From Hyphomicrobiales bacterium (GTDB lineage: Bacteria; Pseudomonadota; Alphaproteobacteria; Rhizobiales; Beijerinckiaceae), in the NCBI GenBank assembly GCA_930633495.1, contig CAKNFJ010000001.1:2353001-2417000 (forward strand): 64,000 bases of DNA, written 5' to 3'. Below, piece after piece: positions 47,878 through 57,334 of this stretch (positions are counted from its first letter, which is position 1; each line of letters opens with the position of its first letter). The notes below the pieces were generated by a model that ran no database searches, had not been told where the DNA came from, and saw only the letters and a list, made by a program, of their open reading frames with translations. The translations under genes were made by a program, and so were the position numbers.

Positions 47878-48947
47878 GTCATCTCACCGAGCAGTTTCGC
47901 TTTCCGAGCCAAAGCGAGGTCAGCCAGCGTCATCTCCTCCACGAGGCGCTCGAAGCTCGTCGTCGGCGACCAGCCGAGCCGTTGGCGGGCCTTCGAAGCG
48001 TCGCCGATCAGGAGGTCAACCTCAGTTGGCCTGAAATAATGCGCGTCGACGCGCACGATCGTCTTGCCGGTCTTCGTATCGATGCCGACTTCATCGACTC
48101 CCTCACCGCGCCACGCGATGGCAAATCCAGCATGGGCGAAAGACTTCTCAACGAACTCGCGTACCGATTTCGTTTCTCCCGTTGCCAGCACATAGTCGTC
48201 GGGCTCGTCCTGCTGCAGGATGCGCCACATGCCCTCGACATAATCCCGAGCATGGCCCCAATCACGCTTAGCATCGAGATTGCCGAGGAACAGCGTTTCC
48301 TGCTGACCGAGCGCGATCGCGGCAGCAGCTCGCGTGATCTTACGGGTTACGAAAGTTTCGCCTCGAATCGGGCTCTCGTGATTGAACAGGATCCCGTTGG
48401 AGGCGTGAATTCCGTAGGCCTCGCGATAATTGACCGTGATCCAATAAGCGTAGAGCTTGGCCGCCGCATAGGGCGAGCGAGGATAGAACGGTGTCGACTC
48501 TCGCTGCGGGATTTCCTGGACTTTACCGTATAGCTCCGAAGTCGATGCCTGATAGAAGCGGCAGGTCCGCTCGATACCAAGTATTCGAATGGCTTCAAGA
48601 ATGCGCAGCGGCCCGATCGCATCGGCGTTTGCCGTGTACTCCGGCGTGTCAAAGCTCACATGGACGTGACTCTGCGCGGCCAGATTATAAATTTCGTCGG
48701 GCTTGCATTGTTGAATTAGTCTAATAATGTTAGTAGAGTCTGTCATATCTCCATAATGGAGATGAAAATTGCTGTCTTTCTCATGTGGATCGCGGAAAAT
48801 GTGGTCAATACGGGCAGTATTGAAAAGAGATGCGCGCCGCTTGACGCCATGAACAGTATACCCTTTCGCAAGGAGAAGCTCCGCAAGATAGGCGCCATCC
48901 TGCCCAGTGATACCCGTAATCAGCGCTACTCTGTTCGATCCGCTCAT
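47874..48947 (-). CDS. gmd: GDP-mannose 4,6-dehydratase
   Basis: 357 residues. Turns GDP-mannose into GDP-4-keto-6-deoxymannose. Motifs: [34 protein letters not shown], the catalytic T136/E138 in STSELYG and Y160/K164 in [22 protein letters not shown], and [19 protein letters not shown] at 48947 with GAGGT upstream; the longer frame to 48998 looks spurious. First gene of the gmd-colC-colD operon, whose genes overlap by 4 bases. GDP-mannose would come from manC, 11 kb away. Confidence 0.97.
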   Translation of the reverse strand: MSGSNRVALITGITGQDGAYLAELLLAKGYTVHGVKRRASLFNTARIDHIFRDPHEKDSNFHLHYGDMTDSTNIIRLIQQCKPDEIYNLAAQSHVHVSFDTPEYTANADAIGPLRILEAIRILGIERTCRFYQASTSELYGKVQEIPQRESTPFYPRSPYAAAKLYAYWITVNYREAYGIHASNGILFNHESPIRGETFVTRKITRAAAAIALGQQETLFLGNLDAKRDWGHARDYVEGMWRILQQDEPDDYVLATGETKSVREFVEKSFAHAGFAIAWRGEGVDEVGIDTKTGKTIVRVDAHYFRPTEVDLLIGDASKARQRLGWSPTTSFERLVEEMTLADLALARKAKLLGEMT

Positions 48948-49422
48948 TTTACATACCTCATCTGACCGTATCGCAGCCTGTGGAGTCTCGTTCGTCACAG
49001 GCGAAATTATGCCATCTATTGTCGCGAGGCATTTAATTCATGCGGCGTGGGATAGCCAGCCCGAACACACTGCGCTCGACCATACCTTGAAGAGACTGCG
49101 CGGATTTGGCTTCGATCGAGGGGCGAACTTTCTTCGTATGTGGGCGAGGATATGTCCCGGGATGCATCTCATAGAGTTTCGATGATTGAAGGCGTCGAGC
49201 CGCCTTCAATCGGAAGAGAGATCATCGCACCGATCGACAGAACTCTTCGCCCAGGGTTCAATTTGATGATGCCAGTCCACAGGTGTTGAAAGTGGGCGCC
49301 ACTGGGCGATAGGCAGATTTGAGCGCGTCGAAACACGATGGACTTCCGAACAAATATGCTTATTGAGTGGACGTGCGCACTCCTTAAGGGGGCCGCGCGT
49401 TATTTGGACCAGAGCTCGTGAT
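48948..49422. other. 475-base divergent gap with a perfect hairpin
   Basis: Lies between gmd (minus) and the RgpF-like gene (plus). A perfect 10-base inverted repeat ATTGAAGGCG / CGCCTTCAAT (49185-49210, 6-base loop) is the only clear structure; it has no T run, so it is not a typical terminator. Short open frames here have no recognisable product. The promoters of both flanking operons should lie in this gap. Confidence 0.5.
49185..49210. repeat. Perfect 10-bp inverted repeat
   Basis: ATTGAAGGCG, six-base spacer TCGAGC, CGCCTTCAAT. Too long to be chance in a gap of this size. Could be an operator for the divergent glycan operons, a bidirectional stem-loop or a remnant end of a mobile element. 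Confidence 0.6.
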
Positions 49423-50304
49423 ATGGCCTTGCCCAGGCGCTTGACCGCGATCGGCCGCCTCGGATTTCGTTCCCGCGCCTACGCCCGCCACGTCTATCAG
49501 AAGGTCGCAGCGCTCACGATCGGCGCCGTTTTCGTGTCACCGATCGGGCGTGGCCTCCGGCGATGGGCAGCGGGTTTCAGAGCGCCGAAGCCTCAACCAG
49601 ATGTTCGGGCGGCGATGGTCGCGCACCTGTTTTATCTCGACCTCCTGCCTGAAATTCTCGAGTGCCGGGCTATACTCTCCGAAGGCGCCATGCTCCACCT
49701 CACTGTTCCCACCGATCGGGTAGAACAGGCCCAGCAATTAGTGCGCGACATTCCTGGAGTAGTGATTCACGCATGCGAAAATCGTGGCCGCGATATCGCT
49801 CCTTTCATTGCGTTGCTCAATGCGGGAACTTTCGATGCCTATGATGCCGTTCTAAAGCTTCATACCAAACGCAGCCCCCACCTGCTGGATGGGGAGATCC
49901 GTCGCAAGCTCCTTTTCAGCATGCTGGCTGGCGAACGCGGCGCGACGTGGCAGACGCTGGCCTTGTTCCAAGCTCCCAACACCGGCATCGTGGGTTGGAA
50001 GGACTGCTATCGTGAGGCGCCAGCCTACTGGATGGGCAACGAACACCGCGTGAGGACGCTCGCGGCGCAGATGAGCGTCCCAGACGATGTTGTCCGTTTG
50101 GGTTTCTTCGAAGGCTCGATGTTCTGGTTTCGACCGGCCGCGCTTGCCCGCCTCCGACGGCTCGGACTGTCGGGGGAGGATTTCGAGCCGGAAGAGCGGC
50201 AGCTCGACGGCACTCTCCATCATGCGCTCGAGCGCTGTTTCACCCTTTCCGCTTGGGCCGAAGGCTACACCGTTCGCGGGCTTGATGGGCGTCTATTGGG
50301 GTGA
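49423..50304 (+). CDS. RgpF-like (rhamnan synthesis F) protein, probable glycosyltransferase
   Basis: 293 residues from the ATG at 49423; a TTG at 49363 would add 20 residues. The RgpF family core is visible: MVAHLFYLDLLPEILECRA, then ENRGRDIAPFIALL, LKLHTKRSPHL, GFFEGSMFWFRP. Such proteins act in rhamnose-containing polysaccharide assembly. The adjacent dTDP-rhamnose operon supports a rhamnosyl role. It is the only plus-strand gene between gmd and the ABC transporter. Confidence 0.8.
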   Translation: MALPRRLTAIGRLGFRSRAYARHVYQKVAALTIGAVFVSPIGRGLRRWAAGFRAPKPQPDVRAAMVAHLFYLDLLPEILECRAILSEGAMLHLTVPTDRVEQAQQLVRDIPGVVIHACENRGRDIAPFIALLNAGTFDAYDAVLKLHTKRSPHLLDGEIRRKLLFSMLAGERGATWQTLALFQAPNTGIVGWKDCYREAPAYWMGNEHRVRTLAAQMSVPDDVVRLGFFEGSMFWFRPAALARLRRLGLSGEDFEPEERQLDGTLHHALERCFTLSAWAEGYTVRGLDGRLLG

Positions 50305-50373
50305 GACTTCAGCACGATCCCCCGAAGCCAATGGTCCGGCCGATCGCTCATTTCACGGAAACATCGCCGAACG

Positions 50374-51249
50374 TTAGCCTGCCAACTCGCGCGCGACGCG
50401 CAGAACATATTGGCCATAGTCGCTCTTCTTGAGTTTCTCGCCTATTGCGACGAGTTTCTGGGAGGAAATCCACCCCTGTCGCGCGGCGATCTCCTCCGGG
50501 CAGGCGATCCGCAAGCCCTGGCGGGCTTCCAGCGTGCGCACGAACTCCCCTGCCTCAAGCAAACTGTCCGGCGTACCCGTATCGAGCCAGGCGAAGCCGC
50601 GGCCCATCGATTCCACCGAGAGCTCGCCGCGCTCGAGATAGATGCGGTTGACGTCGGTGATCTCAAGCTCGCCACGCGGCGACGGCTTCAGGTTCTTCGC
50701 GATCTCGACGACCTGCGCATCGTAGAAATACAGCCCCGTCACCGCCCAGTTGGACTTCGGCTCCGAAGGCTTCTCCTCGATCGAGATCGCCTTGCCGGTC
50801 GTGTCGAACTCGACCACGCCATAACGCTCGGGATCGCGCACATGATAGGCGAACACCGTCGCGCCCTTGGTCCGCGTCTTCGCCCGCGCCATCATCTCGG
50901 GCAGGGTGTGGCCGTAATAGAGGTTGTCGCCGAGGATCAGCACCGAGGGCTCGCCCGCCACGAAATCGGCACCGATCAGATAGGCCTGCGCCAGCCCACC
51001 CGGATGGGGCTGCTCCGCATAGGAAAGGCTCATGCCCCAGTCGGAACCGTCGCCGAGGAGGCGCTTGAAGTTCGGCAGATCGTGCGGTGTCGAGATGACA
51101 AGCACCTCGCGGATGCCTGCGAGCATCAGCGTTGAGAGCGGGTAATAGATCATCGGCTTGTCGTAGACAGGCAGAAGCTGCTTCGACATCGCCAGCGTCA
51201 TCGGGTGCAGCCGCGTGCCGGAGCCGCCGGCGAGGATGATACCCTTCAT
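50374..51249 (-). CDS. rfbA: Glucose-1-phosphate thymidylyltransferase
   Basis: 291 residues; first step of dTDP-rhamnose synthesis. [66 protein letters not shown] and [17 protein letters not shown] are all canonical. Last gene of rfbBCDA on the minus strand, 3 bases after rfbD. Confidence 0.97.
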   Translation of the reverse strand: MKGIILAGGSGTRLHPMTLAMSKQLLPVYDKPMIYYPLSTLMLAGIREVLVISTPHDLPNFKRLLGDGSDWGMSLSYAEQPHPGGLAQAYLIGADFVAGEPSVLILGDNLYYGHTLPEMMARAKTRTKGATVFAYHVRDPERYGVVEFDTTGKAISIEEKPSEPKSNWAVTGLYFYDAQVVEIAKNLKPSPRGELEITDVNRIYLERGELSVESMGRGFAWLDTGTPDSLLEAGEFVRTLEARQGLRIACPEEIAARQGWISSQKLVAIGEKLKKSDYGQYVLRVARELAG

Positions 51250-51252
51250 CGT

Positions 51253-52146
51253 CTATTCCTGGTCCTCGAGAAGCCGCTCAACGCAGGTCGCAAGCGACGA
51301 GCGCCACAGCGGCAACCTGACATTATGTCGAGCGGCGAGCTTGCCGCAATCGAGCCGCGAATTGGCCGGCCTTTGTGCCGGCGTCGGATAATCGGCCGTC
51401 GCGATCCGCTTCACCGCGACCGGCTTCCCGCCAAGGCGCTCGCGCTCGGCGAAAATCGCCTCGGCGACATCGGCCCAGACCGCCTCGCCCGTGGCGCTCA
51501 TATGGAAGATACCGCGCAAGGTGTCATCCTGAGGGCGCGCGACCAGATTGCTCGCCACGGCGAAGACGGCGTCGGCAATGTCGAGCGCGCTGGTCGGACA
51601 GCCGGTCTGATCGGCGACGACGCCGACCTCGTCGCGGGTCTCGGCGAGGCGCAGCATCGTCTTGACGAAGTTCTTGCCGAAGGGGCTGTAGACCCAGGCC
51701 GTCCGCAGGATGGCGTGATTGTCCGTGGCGGCCGCCACGGCCCGCTCGCCGGCCAGCTTGCTGGCGCCATAGGCCGAGATCGGCCCGGTGGCGTCATCCT
51801 CGCGATAGGGCCGGTCAAGCGTGCCGTCGAAGACGTAGTCGGTCGAGATCTGGATGACGGGGATGCCGAGCGCGGCAGCCGCACGCGCCGCTTCACCGGC
51901 GGCCTCGCCGTTGACGCGCATGGCGAGGTCGGGTTCGCTCTCCGCCTGGTCCACCGCCGTATAGGCCGCCGCGTTGACGACGACATGGGGCCTGGCCGCG
52001 CGCAGCGCCGGCGCGATCGTCCTGGGAATGGCGAGATCGAGCTCCGGGCGGCGCAGCGCGACGATTTCGACGCCGGCCGGCACGCGCTCCAGCATGGCGC
52101 GGACGACCTGGCCGGTCCAGCCGGTGACGACGATGCGCAGACCCAT
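51253..52146 (-). CDS. rfbD: dTDP-4-dehydrorhamnose reductase
   Basis: 297 residues; last step to dTDP-L-rhamnose. The loop GWTGQVVRAM (usually GxxGQLG) is slightly divergent, then NAAAYTAVDQAE, ISTDYVFDG, catalytic YGASKLAGE, and RTAWVYSPFGKNFV. The ATG at 52146 shares one base with the rfbC stop (TGATG). A longer frame to 52233 is a shadow inside rfbC. Confidence 0.95.
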   Translation of the reverse strand: MGLRIVVTGWTGQVVRAMLERVPAGVEIVALRRPELDLAIPRTIAPALRAARPHVVVNAAAYTAVDQAESEPDLAMRVNGEAAGEAARAAAALGIPVIQISTDYVFDGTLDRPYREDDATGPISAYGASKLAGERAVAAATDNHAILRTAWVYSPFGKNFVKTMLRLAETRDEVGVVADQTGCPTSALDIADAVFAVASNLVARPQDDTLRGIFHMSATGEAVWADVAEAIFAERERLGGKPVAVKRIATADYPTPAQRPANSRLDCGKLAARHNVRLPLWRSSLATCVERLLEDQE

Positions 52147-52703
52147 CAGTCGAAATACCGCAGCATCTCGGCGAGCCGCGGATGCTTGCGGTCCTTGTCG
52201 GACAGAGTGAGCTTGTCGGCCGGCGAGCCCCAATCAATCCCGAGCGCCGGATCGTCGAAAGCGAGCCCGTGGTCGTTCTCCGGCGCATAGGGCGCCGTGA
52301 CCTTGTAGAGAACCTCGGTATCGGGCTCGAGCGTGACGAAGCCATGGGCGAAGCCGACCGGCACCAGCAGCTGCCGCCAGTTCTCAGCCGATAGCTCGAC
52401 GGCGACATGCCGCCCGAATGTCGGGGACGAGGCCCGGATGTCCACGGCGACGTCGAGGATGCGCCCACGCGTCACGCGCACCAGCTTGTCCTGGGCGAAG
52501 GGCGCCGACTGGAAATGCAGGCCGCGCAGCGTGCCGACCTGTGCCGATAGCGACTGGTTGTCCTGGACGAAATCGAGATCGATCCCCGCATCAGTGAAGG
52601 CTTTGCGGCTCCAAGTCTCCGAGAAGAAGCCGCGATGGTCCCCGAACTTCTTCGGCGTGACGATCTTGACGGCGGGGATCGCCGTTTCCTCGACGCTCAG
52701 CAT
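52146..52703 (-). CDS. rfbC: dTDP-4-dehydrorhamnose 3,5-epimerase
   Basis: 185-residue cupin. IVTPKKFGDHRGFFSETW, QDNQSLS, catalytic His in LRGLHFQ, VGFAHGFVTLEPDTEVLYKVTAPY with the catalytic Tyr, and DWG near the end. ATG at 52703 with GGAG upstream, 16 bases after rfbB. Confidence 0.96.
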   Translation of the reverse strand: MLSVEETAIPAVKIVTPKKFGDHRGFFSETWSRKAFTDAGIDLDFVQDNQSLSAQVGTLRGLHFQSAPFAQDKLVRVTRGRILDVAVDIRASSPTFGRHVAVELSAENWRQLLVPVGFAHGFVTLEPDTEVLYKVTAPYAPENDHGLAFDDPALGIDWGSPADKLTLSDKDRKHPRLAEMLRYFD

Positions 52704-52719
52704 TGCTTCCGTCTCCAGA

Positions 52720-53775
52720 TCAGGCCGCGCCGAGGCGCTCGCCACGATAGACGCCGGAGCGGATATCGCCCCACCATTTCGGATTGTCGAGATACCACGC
52801 GACGGTGCGGCGCAGGCCCGTCTCGAAGGTCTCCTTCGGCGTCCAGCCCAGCTCGCGGCCGATCTTGCCGGCATCGATCGCATAGCGCGCGTCGTGGCCC
52901 GGCCGGTCGGTGACATAGCTGATCAGGCGCTCGCGCGGCCCCTGCGGATCGGGCCTGAGTTCGTCGAGGATGGCGCAGATCGCCTTCACCACCTCGATAT
53001 TGGCCTTCTCGTTATGACCGCCGATATTGTAGCTCTCGCCGAGCTTGCCGTCGGTCGCGACCGTCAGCAGGGCGTCGGCATGGTCGTCGACATAGAGCCA
53101 ATCACGGACGTTGAGGCCGTTGCCGTAGACCGGCAGCGGCTTGCCCTCGAGCGCGTTGATGATCATCAGCGGGATCAGCTTCTCGGGGAAGTGATAAGGG
53201 CCGTAATTGTTCGAGCAATTGGTCATCACCACCGGCAGACCGTAGGTGTGATGCCAGGCCCGAACGAGATGATCGGACGCTGCCTTCGAGGCCGAATAGG
53301 GCGAATTCGGCTGGTAAGCCGTGTCTTCGCGGAAGAACCCTTCCGCGCCGAGCGAGCCGAAGACCTCGTCGGTCGAGATGTGATGGAAGCGGAAGGAAGC
53401 CTTGCGCTCCTCCGGCAGCGCCCTGAAGTGGCGCAGTGCCTCCTGCAGCAGGGCGAAGGTGCCGACGACATTGGTCTCGATGAAGGCAGCCGGCCCGTCG
53501 ATCGAGCGATCGACATGGCTCTCGGCCGCGAGATGCATCACGATATCGGGCTGGAAATCAGCGAAGATCGCCTTCATCCGCTCGCCATCGCCGATATCGG
53601 CCTGCTCGAAGCGATAGCGGTTGCTGCCGGCGATCGGCGCAAGCGAGGCCAGATTGCCGGCATAGGTCAGCTTGTCGACGACGCAGACCTCATGCTGAGT
53701 CTCTCCGATCAGCTTGCGGACCACCGCCGATCCGATGAAGCCGGCGCCGCCGGTGACGAGAAATTTCAGGTGCAC
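52720..53775 (-). CDS. rfbB: dTDP-glucose 4,6-dehydratase
   Basis: 351 residues from the GTG at 53775 (GGAG upstream), matching the family start [19 protein letters not shown]. Also [23 protein letters not shown], the catalytic [36 protein letters not shown] and the [18 protein letters not shown] block. First gene of rfbBCDA. Confidence 0.97.
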   Translation of the reverse strand: MHLKFLVTGGAGFIGSAVVRKLIGETQHEVCVVDKLTYAGNLASLAPIAGSNRYRFEQADIGDGERMKAIFADFQPDIVMHLAAESHVDRSIDGPAAFIETNVVGTFALLQEALRHFRALPEERKASFRFHHISTDEVFGSLGAEGFFREDTAYQPNSPYSASKAASDHLVRAWHHTYGLPVVMTNCSNNYGPYHFPEKLIPLMIINALEGKPLPVYGNGLNVRDWLYVDDHADALLTVATDGKLGESYNIGGHNEKANIEVVKAICAILDELRPDPQGPRERLISYVTDRPGHDARYAIDAGKIGRELGWTPKETFETGLRRTVAWYLDNPKWWGDIRSGVYRGERLGAA

Positions 53776-53910
53776 GCGGCAGAACTCCAAGACATCGAAG
53801 GTAATGAACACCCGGGCCAAGTCGGCAAGAAGCAGCCTCCCGATACCGAGTCAAGGTATCGGCAGGCTTCAAGCTTCACCTCAATGCCTATCAATACCAA
53901 ATCCCCTCGT

Positions 53911-54816
53911 TCAAGCCGCGTCCGGCGGCGCAGGTCCAAGACGTCGCGCGAAACCGTCTCGCAGCCCCGCGCGTATCGGTCGCAAAGCATCTGGCGTTCC
54001 TTTGAGAGCCAAGAGCGCGATCTGAGCCACAAGGGCTGCGCAAGACTTTGCCCGCCACGCCAGCGGCACATGCGAGAGCCGCGCCACCGCGATCACATTG
54101 CGCACATAGTAGTAGTTCCGGATCGGCGCATGGCGCAGGATCTGGGCTTTGCCGAGCTCGTCCTCGCTCACCGCCTCGCCCCAGCGATGCGGCATCGCGA
54201 GATCCGTCGCGATGTAGGATGCCCATCCCTTGCTCCAGGCCCGGAAGCCCCATTCGACATCGATGCCGGCGATGAAGAAATCGTCCCGGAAAGGGCCGAT
54301 CTCCCGATAGGCCGCGACACTGATCAGCGAACCCGAGGTCGGCGCAAAATCGACGCCCGCAAGACCGTCGCCTCGCGGCTGGCCGCGCCATTCGTAACGG
54401 ATCGGCTTGTAGAACCCTTCCCGAGGCGGCACGAGGCGCGGCGCGAGCAGCGCGACTTTCTCTCCCGCCTGCTCCAATGACAGGATACGATCGGCGAGGC
54501 TGGTCAGGATTTCGCTCGACGGCTCGCTGTCCTGGTCGAGCAGGAGGACATGCGTGAAGCCCGCCTCCGCTGCGGCATCCATCACGGCGTTGAGGCCGCG
54601 TCCCAAGCCGACATTGGTCGGGCTCGTCGTCAGGCGAAGATCGGCTGGCGCCAGCGCCGCCTGCGCTTCCGGCGTCACCGGCTCATTGGAAAAGGCGAAG
54701 AGCGGGATATCGCGCAACCCCTGCCCTTGCCGCGCCAGCAATGCGACATCCGGCCGATAGAGAACCACGGCCGCACAAGCGCCCCGGCTGCGCGTTTGCC
54801 CCTTCGGCGCCGACAT
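53911..54816 (-). CDS. Glycosyltransferase family 2, rhamnosyltransferase-like
   Basis: 301 residues. NVGLGRGLNAVMDAA, LLLDQDSEPS (the DXD), DFAPTSGSLISVAAYREIGPF and FFIAGIDVEWGFRAW form the pattern of WbbL/RfbF-type rhamnosyltransferases. Immediately upstream of rfbB on the same strand, with 135 bases between. Last glycan gene of the locus. Confidence 0.87.
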   Translation of the reverse strand: MSAPKGQTRSRGACAAVVLYRPDVALLARQGQGLRDIPLFAFSNEPVTPEAQAALAPADLRLTTSPTNVGLGRGLNAVMDAAAEAGFTHVLLLDQDSEPSSEILTSLADRILSLEQAGEKVALLAPRLVPPREGFYKPIRYEWRGQPRGDGLAGVDFAPTSGSLISVAAYREIGPFRDDFFIAGIDVEWGFRAWSKGWASYIATDLAMPHRWGEAVSEDELGKAQILRHAPIRNYYYVRNVIAVARLSHVPLAWRAKSCAALVAQIALLALKGTPDALRPIRAGLRDGFARRLGPAPPDAA

Positions 54817-54989
54817 CGTTCCCTACTCTTGGACTCTCCAGCGGACCCTTAGCGCTCCCGGGCGGCCCAATCAACCAAACGCCGCGGAAGGCATGCCATC
54901 GCAGGGGACGGGGTCCAGCCCCATCGTGTCGCTCGACGGAGGGTGCGGTCGTCGTCGCGCATCTGTAGCGAGCCAGGGTCGCTCCCGCC

Positions 54990-55030
54990 GCAATTGCCAG
55001 CGGGATTATTGGTATACTAGGATACAAGAA
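54990..55030 (+). promoter_or_regulatory. Possible promoter/operator of the amino-acid ABC operon
   Basis: ATTGGTATACTAGGATACAA occurs about 80 bases before the binding-protein gene. TATACT (55013-55018) is a good -10 box and GGTATACTA is nearly palindromic, resembling GntR-type operators. No matching -35 at the right distance was found. The rest of the gap 54817-55087 shows nothing else. Confidence 0.35.
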
Positions 55031-55087
55031 ATGCGCGACGGGCCCCCTGTCGCCCCATAACCAAGCACGACGCTCGGGAGGAAAACG

Positions 55088-55921
55088 ATGACCAGACGCA
55101 TTTCGACACTCTTCGCCGCCGCCCTGATCGGGGTCGGGCTCGCTGCTTCGGGTGCTTCCGCGCAGGATGTCCCGGCTCCGGGCACCAGCGCCCGCGTCGA
55201 CGCGATCAAGAAATCCGGCCAGCTGCGCGTCGGCGTCCTGGCCAATCCGCCGTGGCTGGTCGAGAACACCACCGGCGGGAGCACGCCCTGGTCGGGGCCG
55301 GCCTGGACGCTGTCGGAGGAATTCGCCAAGCGCCTGGGCGTGAAGCTCGTTCCGGTCCCGGTTTCGCATGAGACCAAGGTGCCGGTGCTCGCCGCCAACC
55401 AGGTCGATCTCACGATCTCGCCGCTCTCGGTCACCAAGGCGCGCCAGGCGGTGGTCGATTTCGTGACCTATTCGAGCACCAGCCTGTGCGTCTTCGGCCG
55501 GGCGGACAATCCGAAGGTCAAGGATGCGAAATCGGTCGACGATTTCAACAGCCCCGACGTCACGGTGGCCTACTTCACCGGCGGCGGCGAGGAGAACTGG
55601 GTCAAGGAGCGTTTCCCGAAGGCCAAGCTGCGCGGCGTCTCCAGCGCCGGCACCGCCGCACCGGTCGAGGAAATCATGGCGCGCCGTGCCGACGTGACCC
55701 CGATCAACCGTACGCCCTGGGTGTCGCTGAACAAGAAGGTCAAGGGCCTGATGGCGCTGCCGCATGGCAATAATTGCCAGGACAGCCAGGAAGCGGTGAA
55801 CCAGATCGGGCTCGCCCTCGACAAGAACCAGCCCGAATTCCTGGCCTGGCTCACCGCCGTCGCCAAGCCGATGCTGCCGGACCTCCTCAAGCAGGAAGAG
55901 AAGATCGCCGGCTCGATGTAA
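55088..55921 (+). CDS. Polar amino-acid ABC transporter, periplasmic binding protein
   Basis: 277 residues with a Sec signal peptide (MTRRISTLFAAALIG..., cleavage after ASA near residue 25). SBP family 3 pattern: IKKSGQLRVGVLANPPWLVEN, then TLSEEFAKRLGVKLVPV, VDLTISPLSVTKARQAVVDFV. GAGG precedes the ATG. Two permeases and an ATPase follow, giving a complete importer. Ligand unknown; amino acid is the family default. Confidence 0.92.
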   Translation: MTRRISTLFAAALIGVGLAASGASAQDVPAPGTSARVDAIKKSGQLRVGVLANPPWLVENTTGGSTPWSGPAWTLSEEFAKRLGVKLVPVPVSHETKVPVLAANQVDLTISPLSVTKARQAVVDFVTYSSTSLCVFGRADNPKVKDAKSVDDFNSPDVTVAYFTGGGEENWVKERFPKAKLRGVSSAGTAAPVEEIMARRADVTPINRTPWVSLNKKVKGLMALPHGNNCQDSQEAVNQIGLALDKNQPEFLAWLTAVAKPMLPDLLKQEEKIAGSM

Positions 55922-56012
55922 GCCCGGCAATCGCAATTCCTGGCCGACACCACGATGCCGGGCGCCTGCCCGGCATCGTCATCTCAATCCGGCGCATCTG
56001 GTCCGCACCCTG

Positions 56013-56678
56013 ATGGAATTCAATTTCGAACCTGTCCTGGATAGCTGGCAGTTCCTGCTCGGCGGCCTGGGCGTGACGCTGCAGCTCGCCTTCGGCGTCG
56101 TCCTGCTGAGCTTCAGCCTCGGCACCGCGATCGCGCTGGCCCGCCGCTACGGCCCAGGCTGGCTGCGCGTGATCCTGGTCTTCTACATCGACTCGATGCG
56201 GGCGATCCCCGTGCTCGTCGTGCTGGTCTGGATGTATTTCGCGTTGCCGATCGCGACGGGCTGGAACATGCCGCCGTTCTGGTCGGCACTGGTGGCGCTT
56301 TCGATCCATCTGGCGGCCTATGTCGCCGAAGTCGTCCGCGCCGGCATCGAATCCGTCCGCCTCGGCCAGATCCGGGCCGGGCTCGCGCTCGGCATGTCAG
56401 GGCCCCAGGTCGTGCGCAAGATCGTGCTGCCGCAGGCGATCGTCCGGATGATGCCGGCCTTCGGCTCGCTGCTGTCGCTGGCGGTCAAGGACACGGCCAT
56501 CGCGACCGTGATCGCGGTGCCGGAACTGATGCGCCGCGCCGATGCGGTCGCGGGCCAGAGCTACGCCCCGGTCGAGGTCTTCACCACCGTCATGATCCTC
56601 TATTTCATCGTCATCTTCCCGCTCACCCGCATCGTGGACATCGTCTACAAGCGCGTCGCCTTCCTGGGCCGGTCATGA
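56013..56678 (+). CDS. Polar amino-acid ABC transporter, permease 1
   Basis: 221 residues, about five membrane helices. HisM/GlnP family: LLGGLGVTLQLAFGVVLLSF, DSMRAIPVLVVLVWMYF, and the EAA loop GLALGMSGPQVVRKIVLPQA that meets the ATPase. Overlaps permease 2 by ATGA. Confidence 0.93.
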   Translation: MEFNFEPVLDSWQFLLGGLGVTLQLAFGVVLLSFSLGTAIALARRYGPGWLRVILVFYIDSMRAIPVLVVLVWMYFALPIATGWNMPPFWSALVALSIHLAAYVAEVVRAGIESVRLGQIRAGLALGMSGPQVVRKIVLPQAIVRMMPAFGSLLSLAVKDTAIATVIAVPELMRRADAVAGQSYAPVEVFTTVMILYFIVIFPLTRIVDIVYKRVAFLGRS

Positions 56679-57334
56679 ATCTCGACTGGTCCATCGTCGT
56701 CACCAGCCTGCCGCTGCTGGCCCATGGCGCGCTGATCACGGTCGCGCTCACCGTCTGCACCATGCTGATCGCCGTGCCCGGCGGTATCGTGGTCGCGCTG
56801 CTGCGCGAATCCAGCTTTCCGCCCGTCGCGTTCCTCGCGACCTGCTATGTCGAGCTTTTCCGCAACCTGCCGATCATCCTGCTGGTCTACTGGGCGTTCT
56901 ATGTCATGCCCGTGGTGGCGGGGATCTCGTTCTCGCCCTTCGCGACCGGGCTGGTCGCACTGAGCCTGAACAACATCGCCTATAATTCCGAGACCTTCCG
57001 CTCCGGCATCAAGTCGATCCGCAAGGGCCAGACCGAGGCGGCGCTGGCGCTCGGCATGAGTCAGGCCGAGACCTTCCGCAAGATCATCCTGCCGCAGGCC
57101 TGGCGTCGGGTGCTGCCGGTCCTGGCCACGACCTGGGTGACCTTGTTCAAGGACACTTCGCTGGTCTCGGTCATCGCCGTCGGCGACCTCGCCCACACGG
57201 CGCTTCAGATCCGCTCGCAATCCTTCCGCGTCATCGAGATGCTGACGGCCATGGCGGTGATCTACTGGTTGCTCGGCTATCCGCAGGCGAAGCTCGCCGA
57301 TTGGATCCACAAGAAGTTCGGGGTCAAGGAATGA
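56675..57334 (+). CDS. Polar amino-acid ABC transporter, permease 2
   Basis: 219 residues, same family as permease 1. [40 protein letters not shown] loop [20 protein letters not shown]. Likely heterodimer partner of permease 1. Overlaps the ATPase gene by ATGA. Confidence 0.93.
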   Translation: MNLDWSIVVTSLPLLAHGALITVALTVCTMLIAVPGGIVVALLRESSFPPVAFLATCYVELFRNLPIILLVYWAFYVMPVVAGISFSPFATGLVALSLNNIAYNSETFRSGIKSIRKGQTEAALALGMSQAETFRKIILPQAWRRVLPVLATTWVTLFKDTSLVSVIAVGDLAHTALQIRSQSFRVIEMLTAMAVIYWLLGYPQAKLADWIHKKFGVKE

